Assembly: GCF_003573695.1 (NCBI RefSeq)
Contig: NC_039360.1
Span: forward strand, 121,296,336-121,360,335
DNA length: 64,000 nt
Direction of reading: 5' to 3'
DNA from: Papaver somniferum
Lineage: Eukaryota > Streptophyta > Magnoliopsida > Ranunculales > Papaveraceae
The notes beneath the pieces are model-generated. The model did not search any database and was not told the DNA's origin. It saw only the letters and a program-made list of their open reading frames with translations. A program made the translations under genes and the position numbers. Positions 32,164-44,859 of the stretch are shown here, piece by piece; the first letter of the stretch is position 1, and each line of letters starts with the position of its first letter.

Positions 32164-34941
32164 TGAAAAGACGAGGGTACCCAAATACACCACAATCTTT
32201 AAAATATCCACCTATAAGTCCTCTTACCGAAAGTGATTGTCTATGGACAAAGTCGAGACAATACGACAAATTGGTATTCACACTTTGTGTGATCGTCTAT
32301 GGATACGAGATCGAGACAGCACAACAATCAAAGTGTGATTACTTGATAATAGGTTCGGACTTAACCAAACTGTATAGGATCACTATCAAGTAAAGCGGAG
32401 TTAACGTTTGTGTATTTTACTTCTAATTATAATAAACAATTATAATTGCGGAAATAGGAAAGTAAAAGACACAACAAGATTTTGTTAACGAGGAAACTGC
32501 AAATGCAGAAAAATCCCGGACCTAGTCCAGAATTGAATACTCTCAGAATTAAGCCGCTGTACAAAATATAAACCAACTTTGTATAGTTGAGACCAAGCAA
32601 CTAAACCTAGTTCACTTATTTTCTTCAGTATCCCTGCGCTTCCGACATTCAATATGTGCACGCACTGGAACAATTCCTTTGGATCGTATTCCATACAGTA
32701 AAGGAACAACAAATCTGTTTGGTAACAACTCTCTTGATTCTTTCAGATGAAGATATCTCAAGTCATATGCAAAGGATCTTCCGTTTAACCAATAAACTCA
32801 TTTGGCTTGTTAGATCAATCTACCCAACAACTACCGAAGTAGCAGAGTTTAGATTTGCAATCAAACAATATAGATTCAAACAAGAAACTATAAGATGCCG
32901 ATCTCACACAACTAATCAATCGAATAAATCTGATTCTAGTTGGATCCCAACCGATCAAGGTTTGTACACACCCAAAGATATAGAAACCAAATCAGAAATC
33001 TTCTTTGTCTTCAAATCTTCTTTAATCTTCAATAAACACCTGCACAACACCACTTGAATCTCTTGTGATCAATCACGCACAAAACGGAATATGTTAACAA
33101 TGGATTATCACAAGACGTATTTAGATCTACAAACGGTTCTAAAATCCCGTCGACACTTCGATCTAGTTTGAGTGAATCTTATATTAGAAGAGAAGATTCT
33201 CAAGAATAAACAAACTAGGTGCAATCAAAGTTCAACAACCGTTAGTCAATCAAATCAATCGAAAACTAAAATAAACTGCAATTATCTAGTTTCCCACCAA
33301 CAGTACTCGTAGAGATTCTTGATCCCACAGAAGTCTTTAAACGAGCGGTCTTAAGAGATTTTGCCTAATTATGGTACTTTCCTCTCCGGATAGACGGCTC
33401 CATCGGAAACAACAAAAAGATGAAGTTTTCCTGGCTCTTAGGATAGTTTTCTAGAAATGCAAACTTAGTTATCTATAGACCAAGGATGTTTGGACACCAA
33501 GGAATTTCCAAAACTGAATATTCTCAAGATATGCAATAAATGCCCAAATTCGGTTATCATAATTCCTGGAAATGCTTTGTCCAATATTTCTGAAATCACT
33601 CAATAGTAAATCTCCAATTACTAAATGCACATTACCAATTTTTATTTTCTAGAGATATCCATTTAATTGCTTCTAATTAAAGTATATAAAACTAACAACC
33701 TTAATTAAAAGATTCTTAATTTATTTCGGACTGGGATCTCCTTGAGTTATTAAGGAATATCTTTGAACAATAAAAGATAAGATTTATTGATCATGTTCAA
33801 AGTATGTTGACATCTTTTCTTTGTAAATCCTCTTTTATATTTACAATCTTATAGTCAATTATACCACAATTTCAAACAAGTTTAGAATTGGTTCATCTGT
33901 ATCCAAGACAACTATGTGGTTGATCAAATATCAATTCACTAATCATGGGTTTACGTTTTTACCAAACACAAGGATCGGTTCTACCTCAATATGGTTACTG
34001 GGACCGGTGACATCAGTTACCATGATCGGTTACATCAATTACCAGGACCGGTTACCATATACTCATGGTATTACTTGTGGCCAGTAACACAAGTCACTAG
34101 GATCGGTTACACCAATTACCAGGACCGGTTAGACCAATTATAAGGATCGATCACACAACTCTTTTGTGATCGGTCACTCCAATTACTAGGATCGGTCACA
34201 CCAATTACAAATATCGATCATACCATCTCAGGTGATAACTTAGGATCAGTTACACTAATAAAATTCATACCAAATCATAAGTCAGGCACTGTGATTAGTT
34301 ATACCAAGATACATAACAAGTTATGATCGGTTCTACTAACTCACACATATTGGTAATCCAAAGATATGCAATGAATAACAATACCAATAAGCCTAGTGAT
34401 TTCCCTTTCGATTCATAAAACAAGTTCATGAATGTACTTCCTTTAAAAAAATGTAAACATTGTTTCCTAGGATGAAATCTCTACCTTTAACCATACACAT
34501 AATCATAATAGCATTCATATGATTATGTCGATGTCATATATACGAAGTTCAAAAGATAAGCATTATATTTCGTATCCTAATTCCTTAACACTATGATCAT
34601 GTGATCATGTCTCACTACTAGAGTATAATCATTCACAACTTCGAAGTTATGTTTTCAATATAGCACGACTTGAAATCTACGTTAGGAATGAAATAGTTCA
34701 AGTCAAATATTACTAACCTCAATAGGAAGGATGATGTCATCGTTGTAGCTCGTTTCTTCTTCACATTCTTAAGGTCTTCGAGTAATACTTGTATGTCTCA
34801 TAATTCTAGACTTTCTAGTCTATACGAAGTTGTCTCTAGACATAATCAAGCGACTCTTAGATGAGTTTTAATTCACTAAAATATGACAAGCAAACTTGAC
34901 ATACCAACGCTTGGTGGGTTCAACCGAGCTATGCTTTAACA
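32164..34941 (-). repeat. Sirevirus 5' LTR (right)
   Basis: 2778 bp. The TATA position (33470-33477) reads TATAGATA on the minus strand, against TATAAATA in the other LTR, so the promoter of the transcribing LTR may be weakened. The GGACCGGTTACAC word array lies at 33970-34330. Confidence 0.9.
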
Positions 34942-34946
34942 GCTTA

Positions 34947-36278
34947 CTCTCTTCAAAATGTTATAGAAATTCCTAATTGATTCTGCCTCACAATAACAAT
35001 CCAAACAAATCGAAGAAAATTTTAGATATCTATCTTATTTTATCACAAAGTCTGAGACGAAGAGTACTTTGTGATTTATATCTATATTGTTCCTGGTTTA
35101 TAGTTCGAGAACTACAACAATTAATAAGAACAAGATCCGGAAGATCAGGTAAAAGATAGTCTGACCCGACTTCACGAATCCCTTAGTGAAGACTTTAAAA
35201 GTCGTAACCTAATCCAGATGAAACCTAGGTTTTTAGAGGATGACACTAGCCGCAACCAGGACATAGGATTGAGATTCTACTATGCAGGGAGTCCTCAATT
35301 TATATTGATGAATATGGCTTGGTAACTTACAAACAAAGCTAAGTTCGTGAACTTGTTTCCATGTTTGAGAATTATTTTGTTACCAAGCAAACTTAATTTC
35401 TCCATATAGATTGATCATGTAATCATGTTGGACGTTTTCCATGATTTACAAAGAAGAATATACAACCGTGTATTATTTGAAATACACGTTGTGCACCAAG
35501 TAGTTAGCCCAAGGATAATAGTTAGTTGCTCGAGAACCGACAATCATAAGATGGAGTATAATAACTCAGGAGATCAGTTCATATATGTTTTATCGTCTCA
35601 GAGTTCATGAACTTTCTGTTATTATAAGATTCCGAACTTTCCAAATCATTTTTTTACTCAAACAAACAAAAAGTCCAGGAACCTCTTAAAATAAACCAGT
35701 TTGGGAATTGCGCAAATCAGTTACTGTTTAGTGAAATAAAAATATCCAGAGCCAGTTCGCGGACTGAGAAAATCAGTTCGTGTGCGCGAGTTAATTAGAG
35801 AAAAATAAATCAAGTCTTATTGTTTATAAGTTCAAGTTGGTGGACTGAGAAAATTAGTTTGTGAACATAAAAACTATTGATGACTCCTTATGAACTCAAT
35901 ACGTAATTGTGATTGTTGAACAATAAATTTCTCTCAACTCATTATGTGGTAATTTCTATATTGCTTGAATTCTTCTTTGCAATGTTCATCATAATAATAA
36001 AGTCATACGACATGTCTCAGTAGATAGAATGGTTAATAATTTGAGTAATAGGATACTCAGTCTTCACATGCCTTTGTTGTTGTAGACGTCTTTGTTGCTC
36101 TCCAGTCTTCAACTTTAAAGGTCAATAGGTGAATTCTGATACTCAACTACCATGCTCTATTCCAAGTCCGAGTCTGAGCTTAGTAGACTATAAATCATGA
36201 TATAGTTTTGATCAACTAAATTTGGAAACAATCTTGACGTACCAAATCTTGTGAGTTTTATCTATCGATACTCTAACA
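34947..36278 (-). repeat. Right piece (start) of the old Sirevirus-like LTR
   Basis: Begins at 36278 with TGTTAGAGTATCG on the minus strand and GGTACGTCAAGATTG a little further in, parallel to the younger LTR. At 35650-35880 a word like AGTTCGCGGACT recurs, which also appears in the solo LTR at 60665. No gene is present; the small open frames are chance. Confidence 0.7.
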
Positions 36279-36467
36279 TAATGAACAATCCTTTCTTGAG
36301 AAGGGAATTTTAAGTATTACGTAGATAAAACATTTCCATTTCCATTTATTTCATTTTAATATTCTTGAGCTATCCTTTTTTGTTGAATTGTGAAGTTGTG
36401 ATTATGTGGCATCTTGAGCTATCATTATTTTTTTATTTTTTTCTTTCGAAATAATTAAATATAAAAA
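36279..36467. other. Short spacer with A-rich tail of the adjacent RT element
   Basis: On the minus strand an A-rich run (AAAAAAATAAAAAAATAAT) near 36425-36445 follows the end of the reverse transcriptase element and may be its 3' tail. A target duplication was not identified. Confidence 0.4.
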
Positions 36468-38660
36468 TTAAGAATCATACAACGCCTTGGTGGGAAGCCT
36501 AGCAACAAGTTGGGCTCCAACACCTTTTTGAATAGCAACACCTAGTCTATGAAAAATAAACCCACCAAAACCACTACTGGCATCATTACTAACTAGACAT
36601 TTTTTCAGACGCTTAAAAAAACACAAAGTATCTTCACCGAGTTCTCCCAAAGTAGAGAAAGCTAAAACACCCGGACCATAGACATGCGAAACACATTTGT
36701 CCAAGTATTTAGTGCGTTTACGCGAAACAACACTCGAGATAACTTTTCCTGGAACGAAAGAACGAATCCCTTCACCGGTGAAAGGCGAGACACCCGTGAC
36801 ATCCATACAAACATCTTTACCATTCTCCCAGTTTAGAACAAGGATATCAGCAGGACGTAAATCCTTGTCAGTATCAGACAGAAACCCAAGAGAAACCTCC
36901 TTACCCGCAGGCACACCAGCCTTATAACAAATATCAGCGATTATATCACGTACAAGATCATGTTGAAACTTAATTCCAACATCCTTAGCACAATCAAGCG
37001 CGTGGTCCCCAAAGATATCCATAGGTCTGTTACAACTTGAGCATAAACCATTATCAACAAACAGTGGGATGCCAAGGCGATAGCAAAGAACAACTCTAAA
37101 CTTTCTGGGTGTAAGACAATGGTTAAGCCCACTAATTGGCACGACCAATAAATAGTCTTGTGCATGTTTAACCTAGTTACACTGCCACAATATGAAATCT
37201 CTTGCAGACATAGAAAATTGGTTTGGGATTTGCTTCTTAATTGCATCAAAATATGTAACTGCCAAGGAGTGCATAGAAGTGGGGGGGGAGTAGTATTGAC
37301 GCAAAAGGTAGAAGCTAATCCACATACCTGGATGAAGTTCTGAAGAGCCAATTGATAAGCAGAACCTTTGATTGTTGATAATAAGTCACAAAGGATCATC
37401 TTTTGAACCGAAGCCGTCTGACTCTGAGAAACAAGATAGCAGTAGGTGCGAGTGTCTGCCATGGTGTAAATACCAAGTCCACCATCCTTGATAAGCAAAG
37501 TAGCTAATCTCTACTGTAAAGGCCCAAAGCCCGCGCCATCACCAGTGACTAAAAGTCTTAAGTACTTGAACAAATGGTTATCAAAGAGGTCAGTGGCCTG
37601 TTATAGGGCCGCAGGATTGGTAGTACGCATTGCAAAATATAATCTGTACACACCGGTGCAATTGCGAAGTAATAGCATCTCACTCTGAGGATCTTTGATC
37701 TTTTTGATAGCAGACATAAGTTGAATGGTCTTGTTCACCCTGCTCAAGATCATGTCACTAATAAAGTTCAAATCCAAACTCACATGTCCCCCCATAAGTT
37801 CAACACCATTAGTGGGTCTACCAAAATCAGGAGGGAATACACCATCAGTAACACTTCTGGGATCAATAGAAGACCAAAAAACCTTCGTTTTCTTTATATT
37901 GAGATGTAAACCCCTACTTGGACCTTCAGTTTCTATTATACTCAAAGCCTTGGCCACCTCAAGTGTATCACCAATAATTGTACCATCATCCAAATACCAA
38001 GCGTGCAAATCAAGCTTGCAACATGAAGCAATAGACTTTACCAAGGGATGAAGTGTCAAAGCAAACAATAAAGGACCGAGAGGATCACCTTGCTGGACAT
38101 CAAGTGCAGAAGACAAAATAAATTGGTCATAGTAGAGTCTGGCAGGCCGCATATAACAAAATTCTACCCAGCGAGAAATACCTGGACAATGAAGCCGAAC
38201 CTCTTTGATGGTTTGAGATCTACTCACCATATTGAAAGCGTTGGAGAAGTCAATGAGCAACATTAACATATTGTCTGAGTGACCTTTCAGCTCCAGTAGG
38301 CCAATTACAGCATATAAAATACTCTCACCCCCAGCTGGCACACCCACACTGAATTGGTAGTCACCTAAATACGATGCCATGTCCTTACCAACGGAGAAAG
38401 CAGCCACTTTAGAGACCAATCTACGCCAAACCGTTCCAACCGCAATGGGACTAATTCCACCACCGGTATTAAGTAAAGGTGTTAATGGCACACTATCTAT
38501 GAACTCTCCCAAGCCATTGGGGAAATTGCCTGCCAACCAAAGGTTCATAACCCCAGTAATTGAGGAAAGTAGATCGTCTGTAACTGCTGCTGCTGCTGCC
38601 CCACTCAACACATCGACCAAATGTTGTGCACGTAACCCATCTCGGCTGATCCATCCAATC
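36468..38660 (-). pseudogene. Non-LTR-like reverse transcriptase with GDHA zinc finger and REL-type endonuclease
   Basis: The frame 38660-37601 has RT motifs in order: SRDGLRAQHLVDVL, AVGTVWRRLVSKVA, LLIDFSNAFNMV (motif A), VQQGDPLGPLLFALTLHPLV (motif B) and YLDDGTIIGD (motif C). A frameshifted middle (37498-37320) reads KDGGLGIYTMADTRTYCYLV. The frame 37148-36468 has LGIPLF, CSSCNRPMDIFGDHALDC (zinc finger) and RPADILVLNWENGKDVCMDV, which resembles a PD-(D/E)XK restriction-like endonuclease. This architecture is distinct from plant L1. At least two frameshifts and a truncated 5' end show it is dead. The exact clade is not certain. Confidence 0.75.
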
Positions 38661-38913
38661 TACTATCAACATTTCTATTTCCATTAATATTAGAATTATC
38701 ATGTTGGGTTCCTCCTGTGTTGAGATGAGGATTTGAGTTTGTTTCTGGTTAAATTAAGGAGACCCACATTGTTGAATACAATTTATAGTTTCATATAACG
38801 ATACCTTTGGTACTTGATATCCTGTCAACATATCATGGTTATATCGTACAAATTTAAAAATACGAGTTATCATATCAATTTTAGTTTTTTGATTCAAAAC
38901 AGAGATATATTGC

Positions 38914-40547
38914 TTAATGGAATGATAGTACAGAGTGTTCCTCATATTGTATTACATTCGCAATAAAATTTGGTGGTATACCCATCCATGATCGACTAAC
39001 TTTAAAAATCCTAGCATGCTTTGCCAGACAATCTGCTGGCTTATTTTTTTTCCTTCTAATAAACTAGCATCTCCACGTTGGATGATGGTAAAGTTTGTTC
39101 CTAATATGCAAAACAATAGGCTGATTCTCCCAAGCTATTTTTTCCAAGTCTTGAGTCACTGCTTCCACCACAGTTTGCGCATCAAGTTCAAAACATACAT
39201 GTTGTAGGTTTAGATCTTCTGCCCATTCTATAGCCTGCAGCAGTCCCTTGCACTCAGCTTGCTCCACTCCTAAATATCCATCTGCATAGGTGCATTTTGC
39301 TCGTTCGAAGTGTCCTGCAAAATTACGAAGGATTAATCCAATGCCAGAGTGATTTATATCAGTTTTTTTAAAAGCTGCATCACAACATATAGAGAAAAAA
39401 GGGTTGTCAGGTGGCATCCAATGTGGCTGAGCTGGTATGTGCCCTGTAACTGTTCTGTTGTTGCATGAAGACTTCTTCTTCATTTTCCTGCCAGTGATAT
39501 CATTGAGGTGTTGTATATTTCTGATTACTGTGATGGTATTTGGCTTGATATCCTCAAACACACATTTACACCTTACTTTCCATATTTCCCAGACCATATT
39601 TGCCATCTTAACTATCCATTCTTCATCCAATGCATTCATATCGTCTGAAAACCAGCTTTTAATCCATTCAAAAACTGAGTTGTTTGCCTGTTGTGCACTT
39701 ATGCTAGCTCCAGGTGTAGACATTAGAATCGCTCTTGAGAAAGGAAATTCCATCAACATATGAGAAGTGGTTTCCATATTCTGCTGACAGGTTTTACAGT
39801 ATTCCCCAGTCTGCTGCATTTGCCTGGCAAGTCTCTCATTGCTTGGGACGATTCCATATAAAAGTGTTTCACTCTTGGTAATGTATTCATGTTCCATATC
39901 TCCTTGTAAAGATTTGCTTTCTCCTCATCGTATATCTCTTGTTTGTTGGTTTTGATCTCAACCAACTTATTGTAAGCCGATTTGACTGAAAACTTGCCAT
40001 TGCGAGTTAAAGTCCAAACTAATTTGTCAGAGTTCATTTCTACTATTCTAGTGTGAAGTACCCTCTCAGCATCAGCTTGTGAGAAAAGTCGACGTATCAA
40101 ATCAGTCTTCCATCTTTTGTTATGCGGATCAATCAGGTCACTTACTTTATCATAGTTCTGAGCTTCTTCCTCGTTTACTGCTGCTAGTGGGGGACCATGC
40201 ACACCTTGTATCCAATTTTCCTTCCAAGTTTTAATACTGGATCATGTACTCACAATCCAAAAACTGTGTTCTCTTACAAATTCCATGTTGCTTTGGATAC
40301 TTTGCCAGGCCCACGTAGAATTTCTTTTCTTTTTTGCATGCAATGCTGTTGTAGCTGGAAAATATCTGTGTTTTATTGCAAAATCCCACAATTGATCATG
40401 TTGCTGACATAACCTCCATGCAACTTTACATAACAATGCTTGATCGAAACATGCCAAGTCTCTAAAACCCATGCCTCTTGTAGCCTTGTCTCTGTTTATC
40501 TTTGTCCAAGAAGCAATGTAAAGCCACTCTCTTGTTTGTTCTACCAA
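38914..40547 (-). pseudogene. L1 zf-RVT and RNase H domains (broken)
   Basis: 40547-40242 reads SWTKINRDKATRGMGFRDL. 40202-39753 reads WTLTRNGKFSVKSAYNKLVE, the zf-RVT region. 39897-39064 reads FFSICCDAAFKKTDINHSGI, then LGVEQAECKGLLQAIEWAED and FELDAQTVVEAV, an RVT_3-type RNase H with its acidic residues. C-terminal RNase H is typical of plant L1. Confidence 0.85.
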
Positions 40548-41943
40548 TAGTCTCTTTGTATCTTATCCACTTCCTGAATATTAGTTTTAGGTATTTTAAA
40601 TACTCCCATCTGGTGTGATGGTAAAGCATTCAAGACATGCTTGATGACTACTGATCTTCCAGATTGATTTACTAACTTCCCATTGTACTTCTTCAACCGA
40701 TTTCTCATATTACCCACAAGAGAAGAAAAAGAAGCAGATTTTTTCCTCTTAAAGAATAATGGAATTCCTAAGTACTTCTCTTCTAAGTCCATTTTCTTCA
40801 TCCCGAGCCTTCTTAAGAGTATTCTGCAGTGCCTTGGTGGAAAATATTTTGAGAAGAAGACAGCCGATTTCTCAAAGTTGATTTGTTGTCCTGAGGCTTC
40901 ACTAAATTTGCTGATAATTTGAAGAACATTATTTACGTTGTGCATATCTGCTTTGACAAAAAGCAGACAATCATCCGCAAATAATAAATGGGAAACCTGA
41001 GGCGCATTCCTTGCAATTTTTATTCCTTGTATGTCACCTGTTGATTCTGCCTGTGTTAAGGATCTCGTGAACACCTCCGTTGTCATCAAGAATAGATAAG
41101 GTGATAATGGATCACCTTGTCTAACTCCTCTTGTTGGTTTAAAAGGTTGACAAGGTGATCCATTAAGAAGTACTTGTATCTCTGAAGTTGATAAGCATTC
41201 ATGGACCAGATCACACCATTTTGTGCTAAAACCAAGCTTCAACATTATCTCCTTTATAAAGTTCCACTCGACGCGATCAAAAGCTTTGCTCATGTCTAGC
41301 TTCATGGCCAGGTAGTGTTTTTTATTTTTCTTCTTCTTCATATAATGTATCAATTCATGCGCCAGCGTGATGTTATCACTGATTTGTCTTCCAGGAACGT
41401 ATGCCGCTTGCATAGGAGAGATGAATCTACCCAAATGAGGCTTCAACCTGGTAGCCATAATTTTTGTAATCAACTTGTAAGTAGAGTTACAAAGAGCAAT
41501 CGGTCTGTAATCACCTGGTGTGTGTGGAGATTTGTTTTTGGTATGAGACACAAGTTGGTTTTTTTCATCTTCTTCAAGAGCTTGCCTGTCTGAAAGAAAG
41601 ATTGTACCATGCTGATTACATCTTCTTTCACCACTGCCCATTGTGTTCGAAAAAAGCCAAGAGGGAACCCATCTGGTCCCGGTGCCTTCCATGGTTGCAT
41701 GCATTTTAAAACTGCAGTGATTTCATCTTCATCTGGTATTTTTGTAAGCATACTATTTTCAATTTCAGATATACAGGGTGGTAAGAGATCCGGCAGAGCA
41801 GTATTAGTTGGAGGATTGGAAGTACTCATGATATTTTGAAAGTGAGTAGTTGAAAGATTCTCTAGATTGTCTCTTTCCGTGCACCAACTTCCATCAGTTT
41901 TTTTTAATGTTTCAATTCTGTTTCTAGACCTTTTCTTGTTCAT
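40541..41943 (-). pseudogene. L1 reverse transcriptase domain (broken)
   Basis: MQPWKAPGPDGFPLGFF lies in the first block. After a frameshift near 41500 come YRPIALCNSTYKLITKIMA, MKLDMSKAFDRVEW (motif A), TRGVRQGDPLSPYLFLM (motif B), HLLFADDCLLF (catalytic FADD) and EKYLGIPLFFKRKK. This is a typical plant L1 RT. Confidence 0.9.
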
Positions 41944-42035
41944 TTGTAGGTAGAAATGCTTAGTGTTTTGATCAACTTCATATTAAAGAGAGTCTCCCTA
42001 GATTTTTGCCTGTAAAATTCTTCTTCACGTGCATG

Positions 42036-43006
42036 TCATTCTTCTATTTCTCCCTCTATTGCTATCACTAGCTGAGTGTTGTCCTTTCCTTGAGTTGGTT
42101 GTTGAAGATCTGAAAGTTGTTGTTGTTGTCGCTTGAGATTTTGTTGAATGTTTCCATAAGTTAATCTGTTCCAAACTGAAAAAGTTCTTCTCGTTTCCGA
42201 TAACTTTTTATCCAAGTTAAAACTCGCTGAGCCGTTGAAACTTGTTTCCCAAGCATTTTGTATTTCAGTTGCACACATACCATCTCTCAGCCAGTATTCA
42301 AAGAATTTCCAATTTTTGGAACTGCAAAAATTGTTAGGAGAAAGATCTAGAAAAATAGGACAGTGATCAGAGCCTAGGAAAGGAAAATGTTTGAGACAAG
42401 AATCTTGAAAATAAAGTAACCAATCCAGATTTACTAGAGTTTTATCCAATCTAGTCCTAATTTTTCCAGTGCCATGTTTGTTGCTAGTCCAAGTATAGGG
42501 ATTACCATGAAAACCTAGGTCACTAAGGCCAGTTTCAAACACATAATTAGTTATGGAAGAAGCATGAGAGGTGGAGCCATTGCTGTTTATTCGTTCATTG
42601 TCATGCAAAGCGATATTCAAATCTCCTATAAGAGTCCAAGGAGCAGAAATGTCAAAGTTATCACATATGGATTGGAGAAATTTCCATTGTTCTTTTTTTT
42701 CCTGAGGGTAGGGGAACCATAGACACGTGATAGAATCCATTTAGGTTTAGAAGGATCACTGTTTATGAGACAATGTATCATGTTTTTATCATGGTGGATG
42801 ATATCTAGATCAAAACCATCTTTCCACAGAAGGCAAATACCTCTAGCTCTTCCTATAGAAGGAACATATAAATGGTTTGAGAAATTTAGTGGTTTAATGA
42901 ACCTCAAAATCTTATTAGAATCTATTTTTGTTTCTTGTAAAAAGATAATATCAATTTTAGTTTCACAGTTTATTTTGCAACAACTCATTTGCATCATCGA
43001 GTGCAT
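42036..43006 (-). pseudogene. L1 endonuclease domain (broken)
   Basis: KIDIIFLQETKI carries the conserved QET. After a frameshift near 42700 come WTLIGDLNIALH (GDxN), RTRLDKTLVNLDW and FPFLGSDHCPIFLDL (SDH). These are catalytic motifs of APE-type LINE endonucleases that nick the target DNA. Confidence 0.85.
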
Positions 43007-44859
43007 CTATGTGCACCCCCACTAAACAAGGGGTGCACATTCCTCCCATCCTTATTGGCTCTTACCTAACCATAGTTATCTTACATCACATAGGAATCAG
43101 AGAACCTTTGTTTTTTGACTTTCTTATCTCTCCTCTAAATTCTAGACTCTGTTTCTCCTACTGGTCGCGGATCCTCTGTGCCGGGATTTTCCTGTGCCTA
43201 TGTTCCGCCCACTTGTAACGCGACAAGTGGATGTCATCTTAACTGGCCTTTAACCCCGTTATCTTTTCTTTTTTAATCGGTATTTACTTAATCAAAAATA
43301 AAGCTAATAACAGGAAACTTTTTGCGATCCTGTTTTTCTCTTCTTCTTTTTTTTGACTTAAATGTTTTTCTCTTTTAGTAACTGTTCTTATACAGATGTC
43401 TTCGGCAATCAAGATTTGAAATTGAGTTTTTACCGTATCTATAAAGATGGTTGTCTCAGTTCAGAGACTTCATATTGGATCAGATCCATACCATGATTTT
43501 TAGGTGATAAAAAATTGTCAGATTTTTTAGTGTGGAAAATTAATGTGATAAAAGTTGAAGGAAGAGAATTCGACTAATTTTTTGATTTCTTCAATGACTG
43601 AGAAATGATTTATAAGAAAGAATCAAGCTAAACCTAATCAAAGATATTCTAAATATTATAAAAAAAAAATTAATAGGCTTCTTCCTTGATTGAAGAGATT
43701 TATTTATTATATCCTAATAGTTTGTCACATATTCCAGAATATGATTTGGGTTACAAAAATCTTAAAAATAGGTGTTGATTAGATTACTTTCGTAAATGGA
43801 GGGAGTTGAACAGTATCTTGAGAAATTAGTTCTCTTTTGTTATTTAAATTTTTACTAAGTAAAAACAGATTTAAAAAAGATAACGTGGTTAAATGCTGTT
43901 AGGGTGGTATCCACGTGTCGCGCTACTAATGGATTGGAACAGGGATTTCCAGCACAGAGGATCCACAGCCTCTCCTACTGGCTTCATTTCTCTCTCTAGT
44001 GCCAGAACCATGGCGAACTAGAAAATACAACATCATTATTAACATTAATACGTACTAAATTCACAATCATGAACCATATCAAGAAACACAACTAATTATA
44101 TCTCCAGCATTAACATACTCCATGGAGTATATTTTTGCATTGGCGTCTTCAGAAGGAAATTGGTCGAGAATTATCGTAGGGAAAATGGATTTATCCAAAG
44201 TCAAAATTAATTATAATAATAAGTGGGACAATAATCTGTTACCAAATTATAAGAAAGTTCGCAAATATGAATTAAGATCTTCATATGCTACTGCTACTGT
44301 TAGTAATGTTAATTAATAATCATCAAGCTCAAACACCGGAGCAGTTTTTGGATAGTGGACCCATTGATCTTCTTCTACCTCCACTGCTTCATCACCAAAA
44401 GCTGCTGATATTCATATGGGATTCATTTACCAGATCCGATTAGTCTTTTTTAAGTCTAAACCACACGAAGCACTACCAGTACAATAATTAATGAAAATCC
44501 ATTTCTACGGGTGTTTCTCACATTCTCCTTCTATGCATTTTTTTTTTTTACAGTATTGTGTAGGTTTAATTTTCTTAAAATTAAGCAGGTTTTTCCCACC
44601 GTGTAGTAGCAGATAACAATTTTATATGGAGGAAAGAACATCTTAATTCCAATTACCAGGAAGATCAAATTCTAGAAAGAGAAACTAGTTAAAAATAAAA
44701 TAATTGTTAAAAAAAGGGAGAGAGATGAATTTAATTTGGCTCCATTTTTTCTTTCCCCAATTTTTCTATGTTATGTTATATAACTATGGTTAGGTAAGAG
44801 CCAATAAGGATGGGAGGAACATGCACTCCTGATTTAGTGGGGTGCACATAGATGCACTC
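42999..44859. mobile_element. Mutator-like non-autonomous element in the L1
   Basis: 1861 bp with long terminal inverted repeats of about 105 bp, starting GAGTGCATCTATGTGCACCC and including CCTCCCATCCTTATTGGCTC. The 9-bp flanks TGCATCATC (42990-42998) and GGCATCATC (44860-44868) match at eight of nine positions. Long TIRs and 9-bp duplications point to a Mutator-like element. No transposase is seen. The 65-codon frame at 44122-44316 is unrecognised. Confidence 0.8.
43165..43970. mobile_element. Nested inverted-repeat element inside the Mutator-like element
   Basis: Inverted repeats of about 100 bp share GGATCCTCTGTGC, GCGACAAGTGGAT (GCGACACGTGGAT at the other end) and TTTAACC-CGTTATCTTTT. 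The direct repeat TCTCCTACTGG lies at 43154-43164 and 43971-43981. The interior is AT-rich and non-coding. Confidence 0.65.

Larger units (their letters stand above)
23906..34941 (-). mobile_element. Gag-only Sirevirus-like copia retrotransposon, complete ends
   Basis: LTRs at 23906-27523 (3' LTR, enlarged by a Cassandra insertion) and 32164-34941 (5' LTR) start TGTTAGAGC (TGTTAAAGC in the 5' copy) and end CTCGTCTTTTCA on the minus strand. Target duplication GCTTA is at 23901-23905 and 34942-34946. The PBS is for initiator tRNA-Met. The tract AAAGGGGGAGAT abuts the 3' LTR and several similar tracts follow, a Sirevirus hallmark. Only gag sequence is found (30384-32080); the next 2.9 kb lacks any protease, integrase or reverse transcriptase. 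It is therefore non-autonomous. LTR divergence is plainly higher than in TE1 or TE3. Confidence 0.92.
15598..36278 (-). mobile_element. Old Sirevirus-like copia element, 5' part, split by two insertions
   Basis: Three pieces join once the inserted elements and their duplications are removed: 15598-16244, 23312-23905 and 34947-36278. Together they give, on the minus strand, an LTR starting TGTTAGAGTATCG at 36278 and ending TTTTCA at 16195, then a PBS-like site, then coiled-coil gag sequence. The LTR start parallels TGTTAGAGCATAGC of the younger Sirevirus here, and TTTTGTTAATGAGGAAAACTG (truncated here to its core) near 23652 parallels the younger LTR. The left end is cut at 15598, so pol and the 3' LTR are absent from this side. 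Confidence 0.75.

Noticed and set aside
37158..38687. Plus-strand frames over the GDHA-type RT element
   Set aside because: Antisense shadows of the minus-strand reverse transcriptase.
44122..44316. 64-residue frame in the Mutator-like element
   Set aside because: No family, no splice context; could be a captured gene scrap but there is no evidence.
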